Below, in pieces: positions 11,123-20,356 of a stretch of 64,000 nt of DNA. The DNA lies in contig NZ_CANNBW010000004.1 in assembly GCF_947502995.1 (NCBI RefSeq), forward strand, positions 1 through 64,000, written 5' to 3'. Numbering within the stretch: the stretch's first letter is position 1; each line of letters begins with the position of its first letter. Under the pieces are notes generated by a model. It saw only the letters and a list, made by a program, of their open reading frames with translations, made no database searches and was not told the origin of the DNA. Source of the stretch: an uncultured Tenacibaculum sp. (GTDB taxonomy: Bacteria; Bacteroidota; Bacteroidia; Flavobacteriales; Flavobacteriaceae). The translations under genes and the position numbers were made by a program.

Positions 11123-12523
11123 ATGTTATTAAAAACAATTAAAAAGGCAGCAGTCTTAAGCTTATTATTAAGTTTCGGACTATTTATTTCTTGTGATGAT
11201 GACGATGATAAGAACGTGGGAGGAAATGATAACGATATTGTACAAATCGCTTCATCTAATACTAATTTATCTATTTTAGTACAAGCTTTACAAAAAGCTG
11301 ATTTAGTTTCTGCTTTACAAACAGACGGACCTTTTACCGTATTTGCACCAAATAACGATGCTTTTCAAGCACTTTTAGATTCTAAAGCTTCTTGGAATTC
11401 ATTAGACGATGTTCCTGTTGATGTTCTTAAAAGCGTTTTACAGTACCATGTTGTACAAACAAAAGCTTTATCGACAGATTTAATGAACGGACAAACATTA
11501 ACAACTCTAAGTCAAGGTACTTTAACTGTAGATACTACTTCTGGAGTAAAAATAAATACAGGAGCAGATCAATCTGTTTCAGTAATTACACCAAATGTAG
11601 AAGCTTCTAACGGAGTTGTACATATTGTAGACCAAGTATTTTTACCAAGTAAAATTCAAGATATAGTTGACTTAGCAGTTAATACTTCTGATTTAAGTTC
11701 TTTAGTTTCAGCCTTACAAAAAGCTGATTTGGTTTCTGCGTTACAAGCAGACGGACCATTCACAGTGTTTGCACCAACAAATGCTGCTTTCCAGGCTTTA
11801 TTAGATTCTAATATGAGCTGGAATACATTAGATGATATTCCTGTAGATGTTTTAAAGAATGTGTTATTATTCCACGTTATCAGCGGAAAAGTTGAATCTG
11901 GAGATTTATCAGATACCTATGTAAATACATTAGCTGTTGGTCCTAATGACGAAGCACTTTCTTTACAAGTTGAAGTTACTGGAGGAATTGAATTCAATGG
12001 AGATTCAAAACCAGTAATGAACTTAATTAATATTCCAGCTACAAACGGAGTTGTACATGTAATTGATAAAGTAATGTTACCACCAAATGTTGTAACATTA
12101 GCTTTAAATAATGCAGGATTTACGTCTTTAGTTGCAGCTTTAACAGATTCTAGACATACAACTGATTTCGTTTCTGTACTTTCAGGAGATGGACCATTCA
12201 CAATTTTTGCACCAACTAATGCTGCTTTCCAAGCGTTATTAGATTCAGATCCAACTTGGACTACTTTAGCAGATATTCCAATTGCAACTTTAGATGCAGT
12301 TTTAAAGTATCACGTTGTTAGCGGATCAAATGTTCAAGCAGATCAATTAATGAACGGAGATGTAACTACTTTAGGAGGAACAATTACTATTGATTTAACT
12401 TCAGGAGCACAAATTAAAACATCTAGTATGCAAACCGTTGATATTCTTGTAGGAGCGGCTACAAATGATGTACAAGGTACTAACGGAGTTATTCACGGGG
12501 TTAATAAGGTGTTGTTACCTTAA
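11123..12523 (+). CDS. Lipoprotein with three fasciclin (FAS1) domains
   Basis: A 466-residue surface or periplasmic lipoprotein. The N-terminus is a lipoprotein signal peptide ending in LFISC, then an acidic DDDDDK stretch typical of Bacteroidota surface-exported lipoproteins. Three tandem FAS1 domains follow (about 42-182, 186-325 and 327-466), each with the DGPFTVFAP/DGPFTIFAP H1 box and an NGVVHIVD/NGVVHVID/NGVIHGVN H2 box. The first two are close in sequence (LVSALQKADLVSALQ occurs twice), which indicates recent internal duplication. FAS1 domains mediate adhesion; the ligand is unknown. Confidence 0.92.
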   Translation: MLLKTIKKAAVLSLLLSFGLFISCDDDDDKNVGGNDNDIVQIASSNTNLSILVQALQKADLVSALQTDGPFTVFAPNNDAFQALLDSKASWNSLDDVPVDVLKSVLQYHVVQTKALSTDLMNGQTLTTLSQGTLTVDTTSGVKINTGADQSVSVITPNVEASNGVVHIVDQVFLPSKIQDIVDLAVNTSDLSSLVSALQKADLVSALQADGPFTVFAPTNAAFQALLDSNMSWNTLDDIPVDVLKNVLLFHVISGKVESGDLSDTYVNTLAVGPNDEALSLQVEVTGGIEFNGDSKPVMNLINIPATNGVVHVIDKVMLPPNVVTLALNNAGFTSLVAALTDSRHTTDFVSVLSGDGPFTIFAPTNAAFQALLDSDPTWTTLADIPIATLDAVLKYHVVSGSNVQADQLMNGDVTTLGGTITIDLTSGAQIKTSSMQTVDILVGAATNDVQGTNGVIHGVNKVLLP

Positions 12524-12554
12524 CCTGATATATATATTTACACTTGTTAATAGT

Positions 12555-12586
12555 AAGAGCTACTTTTTAAGTAGCTCTTCTTTTTT
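12555..12586 (+). terminator. Rho-independent terminator of the fasciclin gene
   Basis: AAGAGCTACTT, short loop, AAGTAGCTCTT, then C and six T residues. Confidence 0.85.
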
Positions 12587-12681
12587 GTTAAATTATAGTA
12601 AAGATATTTTTCGTCGTATTTTTCAGACACTAGTGGTATGTTTTTTGATAAACTTGGGCAAAACCAATGATCTGAAAAATT

Positions 12682-13131
12682 ATGAAAAAAAACAACTACT
12701 TATTACTGTGTCTATTATTATGTGTATTATTACAAAGCTGCTACGGTTATGTAACTTCTGTGGACTATACTGCTATCAAAAATGAGAACTGCAATGAAAA
12801 ACCTAAATTGATGTATTTATTTTTTGAAGGAGAAGAACTTCCTTTTAATTATGAAAAGCTAGGTGTTTTAGAAGTAGAAGGTGAACGGTATGCTTCTAAT
12901 TCTGAAGTTTTAGAAGAGTTAAAGCGTGAAGCCTGGGGTAAATGTGCAAATGGCTTAATAAAAATAAATAGTGGATATAAAGAAAGAGAACAAGGTGTAG
13001 TATTTGTTTCTGAAACTGAAGAAACTTATAGGGCTAAATTTTATACAGCTATTGCAGTAAAAATCTCGTTAAATGAAGATTTTATAGCGAAATATGGAGA
13101 AGGTTTACCTGTAACATTTAAAGAAAAATAA
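12682..13131 (+). CDS. Small putative lipoprotein of unknown function
   Basis: Not recognised as a named family. The 149-residue product begins MKKNNYLLLCLLLCVLLQSC, a lipoprotein signal peptide with Cys near residue 20. The mature part contains LMYLFFEGEELPFNYEKLGVLEVEGERY and a Gly/Lys-rich KINSGYKEREQG segment, a mixed alpha/beta pattern seen in small flavobacterial lipoproteins of the heavy-metal-binding YbjQ-like type; that resemblance is weak. It ends 34 bp before the methyltransferase gene, which has its own -7 box. Confidence 0.7.
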   Translation: MKKNNYLLLCLLLCVLLQSCYGYVTSVDYTAIKNENCNEKPKLMYLFFEGEELPFNYEKLGVLEVEGERYASNSEVLEELKREAWGKCANGLIKINSGYKEREQGVVFVSETEETYRAKFYTAIAVKISLNEDFIAKYGEGLPVTFKEK

Positions 13132-13153
13132 CTTTTTAAAAACAGGGTTTTAA

Positions 13154-13161
13154 TATCTTTG
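13154..13161 (+). promoter_or_regulatory. -7 box (TATCTTTG) almost touching the methyltransferase start
   Basis: TATCTTTG matches TAnnTTTG and ends only 4 nt before the ATG at 13166. A start site 5-7 nt downstream would give a leaderless or nearly leaderless mRNA. Confidence 0.5.
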
Positions 13162-13165
13162 CCGA

Positions 13166-14320
13166 ATGAATGAATTCGGACAACTTTTTCAGGCTTTAAA
13201 AGAAGCAATTTCAAACGATAATTTTGTAAAGTTAACATTGAGTAAACCTATAAGCAAAAGCTTTAATTTACCTAATGTTTATGTGCGATTAGTGAATATC
13301 AAAAATCAAAAACAATTACAGTTTACGTATCGATATAACACCAATGATCAAACAAAAAATTATAGTGTAGAAGAAGCTTGTGAAGAGTTAGAAACATTGT
13401 TATTAGAAAAATTCAAAGCAGCTACTTTATTTACTTTGGAATCTGACTTGTTAGTTATGATTTCTAAAAAGAAAAAAGTAAGTTACAGAACCACTGCACC
13501 AAGTTTTAAAAATAAACTTCCCGAAATTCACGATAAACCTAAAGAAAAGAGAATAAATCTTTCAAGTAGCTATTTACAATTTCTAGGAATTACAGATAAG
13601 AACAATAAAGTAATTCCTAAAATGGCTGATAAATACCGCCAGATTAATAAATATTTAGAAGTAATTGAAAGTTTAATTGCTTCTTTAGATATGAACAAAA
13701 AGCTACAAATTGTAGATATGGGTTCTGGTAAAGGCTATTTAACTTTTGCTTTATACGATTACCTAGTCAATTTAAAAGGGTATAATGTTTCAATAACTGG
13801 AATAGAACTAAGAGAATATCTGGTAGATTATTGTAACGATATTGCTAAAAAAAGTGGTTTCGATCAGTTAAATTTTATTGCGCAGCGTATACAAGAATAC
13901 GACAACGATAAAATTGACATCTTAATTGCTTTACATGCGTGTGATACTGCTACAGATGACGCTATTTACAAAGGTTTAATGGCAAAATCTGAATTAATTA
14001 TTTGTGCGCCGTGTTGCCATAAACAAGTGCGTCAACAAGTAAAAGGAAGAGAGCAGGAGAGTCCATTGTTAAAATACGGAATCTTTAAAGAGCGTCAATT
14101 CGAAATGATTACCGATACCATTCGTGCATTAATTTTAGAAAAGTTCAACTATAATACTAAAGTTTTTGAATTTATTAGCAGTGAACATACACATAAAAAT
14201 GTAATGTTGATTGGTAGTAAGTCTAGCAAAAAGAAAGACATTGAAAGTATCGATAAAAAGATAGAAAGCTTAAAAGAGTTATATCATATCGACCATCATT
14301 ATTTAGAAACGTTGTTGTAA
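13166..14320 (+). CDS. Class I SAM-dependent methyltransferase (METTL25/GSTCD-like)
   Basis: A 384-residue protein with a Rossmann methyltransferase fold in its C-terminal half: SAM-binding VDMGSGKGYLTFAL (near residue 185), ITGIELR, then ALHACDTATDDA and ICAPCCHKQVR. That last Cys-Cys-His pattern is typical of the Methyltransf_32 family. The N-terminal 120 residues form a separate domain common in Bacteroidota copies. The substrate is not known; RNA is plausible by analogy with relatives. The first ATG is used, directly after a -7 box. Confidence 0.85.
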   Translation: MNEFGQLFQALKEAISNDNFVKLTLSKPISKSFNLPNVYVRLVNIKNQKQLQFTYRYNTNDQTKNYSVEEACEELETLLLEKFKAATLFTLESDLLVMISKKKKVSYRTTAPSFKNKLPEIHDKPKEKRINLSSSYLQFLGITDKNNKVIPKMADKYRQINKYLEVIESLIASLDMNKKLQIVDMGSGKGYLTFALYDYLVNLKGYNVSITGIELREYLVDYCNDIAKKSGFDQLNFIAQRIQEYDNDKIDILIALHACDTATDDAIYKGLMAKSELIICAPCCHKQVRQQVKGREQESPLLKYGIFKERQFEMITDTIRALILEKFNYNTKVFEFISSEHTHKNVMLIGSKSSKKKDIESIDKKIESLKELYHIDHHYLETLL

Positions 14321-14441
14321 GCTATTTGTGATCCATTTTCAGATCGAGCCCTCAAATAAAAATTTTAAGAAACTCTTGTTATTAAAAAATGACCTATTGA
14401 TAAGAATTTGCAAAAAACAAGGTAGCAGCGTTGGCAGAGAA

Positions 14442-14664
14442 GATGAAAAGCTGTTTGAGCTTTAGCGAGTTCTTTTCATCTGTGGCTGGAGATACCGTAG
14501 TATTTTAAATTCTTAACATTCCAGTCTTGATTTTTGCTCCTTTGCATCAAGGCAAAGGAGAAGAAATATAGTATATTTAGAATTTTAGTATAAATAATTT
14601 TATAATATCACTATTGCTCAGCAGAACTATCGAGAAGTTCTAGTTACACAAACTGTTCTCGATA
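14442..14664. repeat. Cluster of three dispersed hairpin repeats in a gene-free stretch
   Basis: The gap 14321-14743 holds no convincing gene. It contains (a) 14442-14480, a hairpin with arms GATGAAAAG/CTTTTCATC around CTGTTTGAGC...AGCGAGTT, nearly the same as 31232-31267; (b) 14537-14560, arms CTCCTTTGC/GCAAAGGAG with loop ATCAAG, matching the layout at 31325-31351; (c) 14628-14664, arms TATCGAGAA/TTCTCGATA, the same 37-nt element as 28571-28607. These look like members of dispersed intergenic repeat families. Confidence 0.7.
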
Positions 14665-14743
14665 TATTTTTACTACATTAATGCCTTATAAAAAAACTCG
14701 GACTGACATATATTTGTAAATTAATATTGTATTATAGAGATTT

Positions 14744-15217
14744 ATGGAAAAGAAAACTTTAACAAAAGAGCAGTTATCCAAACGTTTTTTTAGACGATTA
14801 AAAGACTATAGAAATAGTCGAAAATTGATCTTTTTTAATGAAGTTGATTTTAAACAGGCAAATCTTCAGATCCAAATCAATGAAGATGACGTTCCTATTG
14901 TATTACTGAAACTTAAGAATTCAGAACAAATCCTAATCACTATTCGAGCTTTATATCACATTAAAAAATCTGTAGTAACTAAAATAGATGCTAAAGACCT
15001 AGAAGAATGTAAATATCTACCTCATGAAAATGCTTTTGAACTTCGACAAAAATCGCTATACCATAAATTAAAAAACAAGTTTGAACTTACTTTTTTAATT
15101 GGAAAAGTTCAAATACAAACCAAAAACAATACTTATATTGATTTGTATATGACCAGAGCCAAATATTTATTTGTTTTAACAGATATGATTAAAACGCTTA
15201 GAATGTATATTAGTTAG
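14744..15217 (+). CDS. Hypothetical protein, LytTR-like size but unassigned
   Basis: Not recognised. The 157-residue protein is basic, begins MEKKTLTKEQLSKRFFRRL, and has no signal peptide, membrane segment or Cys motif. The middle alternates short beta-like and charged segments (FNEVDFKQANLQIQINEDD). The end, TRAKYLFVLTDMIKTLRMYI, is helical. Codon use resembles the neighbourhood and the start has a clean ATG. It lies alone between a repeat cluster and the convergent four-gene ATPase operon; a link to that operon cannot be shown. Confidence 0.6.
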   Translation: MEKKTLTKEQLSKRFFRRLKDYRNSRKLIFFNEVDFKQANLQIQINEDDVPIVLLKLKNSEQILITIRALYHIKKSVVTKIDAKDLEECKYLPHENAFELRQKSLYHKLKNKFELTFLIGKVQIQTKNNTYIDLYMTRAKYLFVLTDMIKTLRMYIS

Positions 15218-15367
15218 GATTGGTTTAATAGTTCTGTACATTAAAAGTAAGTGACTTCTATGCTTTAAACATTTGATTAATAATAAATTTGACAGGAGTT
15301 ATAAGCCTTAAGTGTGTGCTAATATTTAGCCTGTTTTTATATACATTACTATGTATAGCTTCTTTTT

Positions 15368-17485
15368 TTAGTTAAGAGATTTTATTACTTTATTTTTACC
15401 AAGTTTGATTAGGTGATATGAATCCATTTCTAAATCTTTAATTATTTCATCTAAATCTATCTTTTCTTTCTTATCATTATTTAATGGTTTATCAATTGAA
15501 GTAAAAATAATTGTTTGCTTATTTTTTTCTTTAGAAACTTTATCAAAAAGTGCTTTTAAGCTACTTAATTTTGTTCTATGCTGACCTGGTTCATCAAACA
15601 TAATTAATCCGGGATGGTTTTTACCATTATTACGTAAAGCTAATGTATAAGCCCAAATGTTTCGTACAAAATCTGATGCAGAAGAATTTATCCTTATAGA
15701 TTGAGGATTCGTATCTTTTCTACCTCTTTTATATACGGGGAAATATTTAAATGGCTCTTTTCTATTAATAGAAATTTGGTACATTTCATTACTATCATAT
15801 TCAAACGAACTAAGTAAATCTTTATAATTAGACTCAAAAGCAATTAATTTTTCTTCGTCATCAGATTGTTCAAGACCTTTTAATTTTATAATTATATTGT
15901 GATGTTTATTAGCTAAACTAATAAGTTCTTCTTTGAGTTCATCTAATAGTAACTTAAATTGATTTAGATTTTCTACTTCTTGTTGTAATTGAATTTTTTG
16001 CACAACCTCAGACTCAGATAAAACTCTATCATCAGCAATTAAATCTTTTGAAAGTGATTTTAATAGGATCTCTTTATTTCTTAAACTATTTTTAAAATAT
16101 AATAACAAACTATTTTTCTCTTCAATTGTATTGGTTAGACTCTTAAGGGTTGAATCTATTATTAATTTTTGACTTTGTAAAAAACTTTTGTTTTCCTCTA
16201 GGGATAATTGAGGAATAGTAATTTCATTATTTGAAATAATATCCTCTGTAATAACTTGTGTACAAGTCGGGCACTTACTTTCTTTTTTATTATTAAATAA
16301 ATTATTATTAAATACTTTAATTAGATTTGTGTGTTCCTTAATTTCTTTTTTAATATCAATTAGTTGATGGTTAATATTTTTAATTTGTAATTTTTCAATA
16401 TTTAAATTGTTTTCAAATTCTTCAATATATTTATTTAATTCTATGTACTGAGTTTTAGTTTCTTCGTATTTATTAAGCACTTCTTCTTTTTTACTTTCGA
16501 TTGTAGCAAATGGTTTTTTTTCTAAAAAAGAAATTGATTTTTTTATTTTTTCCAAATACTCATCATATCCAACAACTTCATCTTCACTTATCTGAAAATT
16601 AGATGATATTAAATCTATTTCTCTTTTTTCAGTAGTAATAGTTTCAGGAAGTGAAATTATAGTTGAATTATTTTGTTTCTCTAAATAAGAAAACTCTTTA
16701 ATGGTTTTATTCCAACCATCTACAATGTTATTTTTTTCTTTATTGTAAGTATCTCTTTTAGTAGAAATATTAATTTCATCTAAATTTAAAAGAAATTCAA
16801 CAATCTTTTCTTTAGGTTTTGTAACTCCAAAATAGGGCATTGTTGCGAAAAAATCTGACCAGCCTTTAGTTTGTTCAATAAATATTGATGAAAATATCAT
16901 TTGTAAGTATAACGGACTATAGTCAGACTTTGCATTATTATTACTTACATCTGGAACAGTTAATTCTATAAAATCTTTAAACCACTCGTAAAAACCATTG
17001 GGGTCATCATTATTTCCTCTTCCATTAACAAAAAATATTCCTTTTAGACTGTCTTCATCAATTTCATCAAGTTTAGATTTATAAATTGTTATATTCGATT
17101 GCTTTTCATTTTTATCAGAAGCCAACATAATACGTTCTAAGCATACAATTTGATTTTTATCATTTTCTATTTCTAAAAAAACTTTAGATCTAATAACAAT
17201 ATAGTTTTTACCTGTTTCTTCCACACCTTCTTCAATACCTTCCGTTTTTATAACAAAAGTATCTTTTAAGGCCTTGTCAAGTGCTTTGTTATTATGTCCG
17301 CCCAATAACTCCTCCATACCCAGAGCATAAAATATACAAGAATTTATAGTTGTTTTACCTCTTGAATTCTCACCAGCAATTATGTTTAGACCATTCTTAA
17401 AAGGAAATTCAAAACCATATAAATCATCTATGGTTTCACTTTTATCAGTTAAGATTTCAACTCTTAATTTATTTATTTTAAACAT
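15368..17485 (-). CDS. SMC/Rad50-like ABC ATPase, probable core of an ABC-three-component system
   Basis: A 705-residue ATPase of the RecF/Rad50/SMC class. Walker A is GENSRGKTT (38-46); two long coiled-coil arms (about 240-400 and 430-590) flank a zinc-hook-like CPTC at Cys405 and Cys408; the C-terminal head has SSASDFVRN in the signature position and Walker B GLIMFDEPGQHR near residue 630, followed by FTSID. This head-arm-hook-arm-head layout is that of ABC ATPases in bacterial conflict systems. It is the last gene of a four-gene minus-strand operon, starting 6 nt after the small middle gene. The region looks even more AT-rich than its surroundings. ATPase identity is firm; a defence role is inferred. 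Confidence 0.85.
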   Translation of the reverse strand: MFKINKLRVEILTDKSETIDDLYGFEFPFKNGLNIIAGENSRGKTTINSCIFYALGMEELLGGHNNKALDKALKDTFVIKTEGIEEGVEETGKNYIVIRSKVFLEIENDKNQIVCLERIMLASDKNEKQSNITIYKSKLDEIDEDSLKGIFFVNGRGNNDDPNGFYEWFKDFIELTVPDVSNNNAKSDYSPLYLQMIFSSIFIEQTKGWSDFFATMPYFGVTKPKEKIVEFLLNLDEINISTKRDTYNKEKNNIVDGWNKTIKEFSYLEKQNNSTIISLPETITTEKREIDLISSNFQISEDEVVGYDEYLEKIKKSISFLEKKPFATIESKKEEVLNKYEETKTQYIELNKYIEEFENNLNIEKLQIKNINHQLIDIKKEIKEHTNLIKVFNNNLFNNKKESKCPTCTQVITEDIISNNEITIPQLSLEENKSFLQSQKLIIDSTLKSLTNTIEEKNSLLLYFKNSLRNKEILLKSLSKDLIADDRVLSESEVVQKIQLQQEVENLNQFKLLLDELKEELISLANKHHNIIIKLKGLEQSDDEEKLIAFESNYKDLLSSFEYDSNEMYQISINRKEPFKYFPVYKRGRKDTNPQSIRINSSASDFVRNIWAYTLALRNNGKNHPGLIMFDEPGQHRTKLSSLKALFDKVSKEKNKQTIIFTSIDKPLNNDKKEKIDLDEIIKDLEMDSYHLIKLGKNKVIKSLN

Positions 17486-17491
17486 ATTGAT

Positions 17492-17947
17492 TTATATTAA
17501 TTTCCAATTCTTATTTGCTCTATTTAATTTAGTCTTAGGTATGCTACCTATTTTTTTTATTTTATCTATTTCCTCTTGAAATAATTCATATTCAGTAATC
17601 GAACTTAGTACATCAATACCTTTTTCTGTGATTTCAATCTCTAAAGTATTACTCACTATTTTCTTTTGAATGTATTCCTCGATATAACCTAAAGCTAAAA
17701 CTTTTTCAATTCCAAATTCAAATGACCAAGGAATTAATGAATTTCTAATTCCTTTTTTTAAATCATATAAAACTTGGTAGTTCTTATCATTACGTAAACT
17801 CCAAAAGACTAAATGAATTAATTGTAAACTAGCCTTGTTACTTTTGCCACAATCGTTGATAATTGAAAGTAACATTACAAGCTTGTAATAAGCATTATAC
17901 TTTATAGATACAGATGTTTTTTTTTCGTCTAATATTATGTTAATCAT
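17492..17947 (-). CDS. Small middle component of the putative ABC-three-component operon
   Basis: A 151-residue protein with no signal peptide. Its pattern, VSIKYNAYYKLVMLLSIINDCGK then LIHLVFWSLRNDKNYQVL and EIEITEKGIDVLSSI, suggests a helical winged-helix-like fold of the kind found in middle components of ABC-three-component systems, in which this protein bridges the ATPase and the effectors. It starts inside the stop of the protease gene (8-nt overlap, ATGATTAA) and ends 6 nt before the ATPase gene. The role is inferred from size and position; the exact subfamily cannot be named by eye. Confidence 0.65.
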   Translation of the reverse strand: MINIILDEKKTSVSIKYNAYYKLVMLLSIINDCGKSNKASLQLIHLVFWSLRNDKNYQVLYDLKKGIRNSLIPWSFEFGIEKVLALGYIEEYIQKKIVSNTLEIEITEKGIDVLSSITEYELFQEEIDKIKKIGSIPKTKLNRANKNWKLI

Positions 17948-19037
17948 TTTTTGTAAAGTTTAAAGTACACATACCTAACCATTCTATTATTTGAAAATCA
18001 GCAAAATCTATATCCATTTTTTGGGGTAAAAAATCTAATTCATCTTTAAGTCTATTTTGTAAAGTTTGTTTTAAATCTAAAGCTTCATTATTATTATTTA
18101 CCGACCTTGTATAGTCTTCTTCTACTAAATTCACATATTTAGTAACAATACCTTTAAACTTAATATATAAATTTGGAGCTTCATTTTCTAATAATCTAAT
18201 GTTTTGAAGCATTGATAAATATCTTTTTATTTGTCTAGTGGTATTAGAATTTGCTTTTTCAATGTCTGAATATATAACTTTGTTTTTTCTACTTAGTTTT
18301 TCAAAAAAATCACTTTTACTTTTTTCAAAAGCTACTATTTCTTGTTCTATATATGTTTTCTCTAAATTTTTTGTCCAACTTCTTAATTCACTCAAATCAG
18401 ATAAATCTATGTAAGAACTGAAGTAATTTTGAATGTGACTTACAGAACAGCAGCTAATATCATCATTCCAAGCTTTATCTGTAACAACGGAATTTAATAT
18501 ACCTATCAAAAATGGAGTGTTATATCTTATAGTAAAAACACCACTGCCAGATAATCCTCTTGCTAATAAATGACCATCTTCTCCTCCTTGTTGAAAAGTT
18601 TCACCTTCGGTTAATTTAATTTTAAAACATTGATTTGAGTCGCTTATTGTTATTATTTTACTTGGAAATGGTCTGTATTCATTATTGTTTACTCCTTGGT
18701 AACCACAAAATCTTACATCTGTTTGTGTAATAAATTTATGAGCTAAATTGTATTGATATAACAATTTATCGTCTCCTTTAAAATCTATTTCAATTAGAGC
18801 AAAATCTTTGTCATAATCAAACTCTCTAACTGTAACTACTTTAATGTTTTCAAATTCGGATTTATAATCGTTTTGTTTTTCAATTAAAATATTTTCAACT
18901 CTTGGTTCTATTTCTCCTAAACAATGAGCTGCTGTAAATACATAAAAGGTAGTTTCTCCAGCTATTAAAACACCGCTTCCAATATTACCATTACATTTAA
19001 CACGTACACAATATTTTTCAGGTTCGTTATTTGTCAT
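17940..19037 (-). CDS. Trypsin-like serine protease, putative conflict-system effector
   Basis: The product has a cytoplasmic trypsin-fold domain: GNIGSGVLIAGETTFYVFTAAHCLG supplies the catalytic His, FDYDKDFALIEID the Asp, and ARGLSGSGVF the Ser and oxyanion loop, so the triad looks complete. A C-terminal helical region of about 150 residues follows. There is no signal peptide, unlike exported proteases. The start at 19037 (MTNNEPEKYC) is preferred over 19064: it overlaps the stop of the upstream MBL gene by 11 nt (ATGACAAATAA), which suggests coupled translation, and the gene downstream is joined in the same way. Proteases are recognised effectors in ABC-type conflict systems; the target is unknown. 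Confidence 0.8.
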   Translation of the reverse strand: MTNNEPEKYCVRVKCNGNIGSGVLIAGETTFYVFTAAHCLGEIEPRVENILIEKQNDYKSEFENIKVVTVREFDYDKDFALIEIDFKGDDKLLYQYNLAHKFITQTDVRFCGYQGVNNNEYRPFPSKIITISDSNQCFKIKLTEGETFQQGGEDGHLLARGLSGSGVFTIRYNTPFLIGILNSVVTDKAWNDDISCCSVSHIQNYFSSYIDLSDLSELRSWTKNLEKTYIEQEIVAFEKSKSDFFEKLSRKNKVIYSDIEKANSNTTRQIKRYLSMLQNIRLLENEAPNLYIKFKGIVTKYVNLVEEDYTRSVNNNNEALDLKQTLQNRLKDELDFLPQKMDIDFADFQIIEWLGMCTLNFTKND

Positions 19038-20097
19038 TTTTTGTAAAAGTGTTTTTATATTCAATATTCCAATTACCTTCCTCTAAATCAGTTTCATTGA
19101 CAAATTCGCCAATTCTGTTTTTTATGTCTGTAATTTTATAATTTGTGTAAACATTTAATAATTCATCATCTCTGTTTGCTTTATATACAATCCTTGCTAT
19201 AGTTTCTCTTGATGGGTGTTTATGCTTTGATGTTCCCCCATTAGTTGATATTAAATAATTACTTGATTTTATTAAGGATAATAACTCTTGTGATGTATTG
19301 TTTAAACTTCCGTGATGTGAGATTTTTACAAAATCTACTTCCAATAAATTTTCTATATCATATCCTAATTCTTTTAAGCGTTGAGTAATTATTTCAGCTC
19401 TAGTATCTGCTAGTAATAGAAATTTAACATCTGGACATTTTAATACAAAAGCAATAGATGAAGAGTTATAAATATCCGAATCAATTGATGAATGAGGTTT
19501 AAAGTCTATTTTACTTAACTCTTTTAATGATTGTGAATAATTTGCTGTACTTGAAGATATATTCGTTTTTAAGTTTTCTTCCTTTAATAATGACTTTTCT
19601 TTTTTCCAGACCTTATAAAACTTATCTTTTATTTCAACAGTTGGAGAGAGTATAGTGAATTCAAGTCCCTTTATATTTATTACATTATCAGCAATAGTAA
19701 TTTCACGAATATTAGAATGTGGCTTTTTTTTCTTAATCAAGACCTTAAAATTTTCAGCTTGACGAACACTTATTTGAGCTTCTATATTTGATGTTTGATT
19801 AAATTCAGTTTCAGGTTGATTTATCCAAACTTCATCAATTTCAATTTCATCGATTAAACTGTTTTTGAAAAATTTAATTAAACCTCCAATGTGATCAGAA
19901 TCTATATGAGTTAAAACTAGCAGGTTGATTTTACTAATTTCATTTAGATTTTTTTTGAGAGAATAATCAAATGTTGATGGAGTTCCGCCATCAATCAGAA
20001 TTATAAATTCTTGTTTATTCTTATCAAATGTTTTTATAAGAATAGAATCACCATTATACGCAGGAAGAATAGTAAGTTCAGTTTGAGTTCTTGACAT
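19027..20097 (-). CDS. ComEC-like metallo-beta-lactamase-fold hydrolase
   Basis: First gene of the four-gene operon. The MBL fold is shown by ILPAYNGDSILIK, the metal-binding motif THIDSDHIGG near residue 63, the later LLLADTRAE, and the C-terminal KISHHGSLNNTS with STNGGTSKHKHPS. This arrangement is that of soluble ComEC/Rec2-like MBL proteins, which are nucleases or phosphodiesterases. The ATG at 20097 is preferred over a TTG at 20115. No transmembrane segments, so it is not a DNA uptake channel. Probable effector or processing enzyme of the operon. Confidence 0.85.
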   Translation of the reverse strand: MSRTQTELTILPAYNGDSILIKTFDKNKQEFIILIDGGTPSTFDYSLKKNLNEISKINLLVLTHIDSDHIGGLIKFFKNSLIDEIEIDEVWINQPETEFNQTSNIEAQISVRQAENFKVLIKKKKPHSNIREITIADNVINIKGLEFTILSPTVEIKDKFYKVWKKEKSLLKEENLKTNISSSTANYSQSLKELSKIDFKPHSSIDSDIYNSSSIAFVLKCPDVKFLLLADTRAEIITQRLKELGYDIENLLEVDFVKISHHGSLNNTSQELLSLIKSSNYLISTNGGTSKHKHPSRETIARIVYKANRDDELLNVYTNYKITDIKNRIGEFVNETDLEEGNWNIEYKNTFTKNDK

Positions 20098-20356
20098 TTT
20101 TTTTATTACAAACAATCATTTAAGGAGTATATACTTACTTTTTATTAAAAACTAAATCAGAAAAATAAAGGAATAGGAGGGTTTGTCTATTACTTTTTCA
20201 TTTTCTAATTGCCAAATAAAAAGAAAGTCTAGAACAAAAACAAAAGGATATCCGTAAAGAAATGAGAAAGGGGAAAAACACCCTTTTTTGTTTTTGTAGA
20301 AAAATAAACTAGAAGATTACTTCACTTCACCCATTCGAAATTACTCTGGGTTCGTT

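Noticed and set aside
12465..12785. 106-residue plus-strand ORF overlapping the end of the fasciclin gene
   Set aside because: It overlaps the FAS1 gene end, a terminator and the start of the lipoprotein gene; its translation has no coherent features.
15368..20097. Reading the MBL gene as a competence ComEC gene
   Set aside because: It has no transmembrane helices and sits in an operon with an ATPase and protease rather than with DNA uptake genes.
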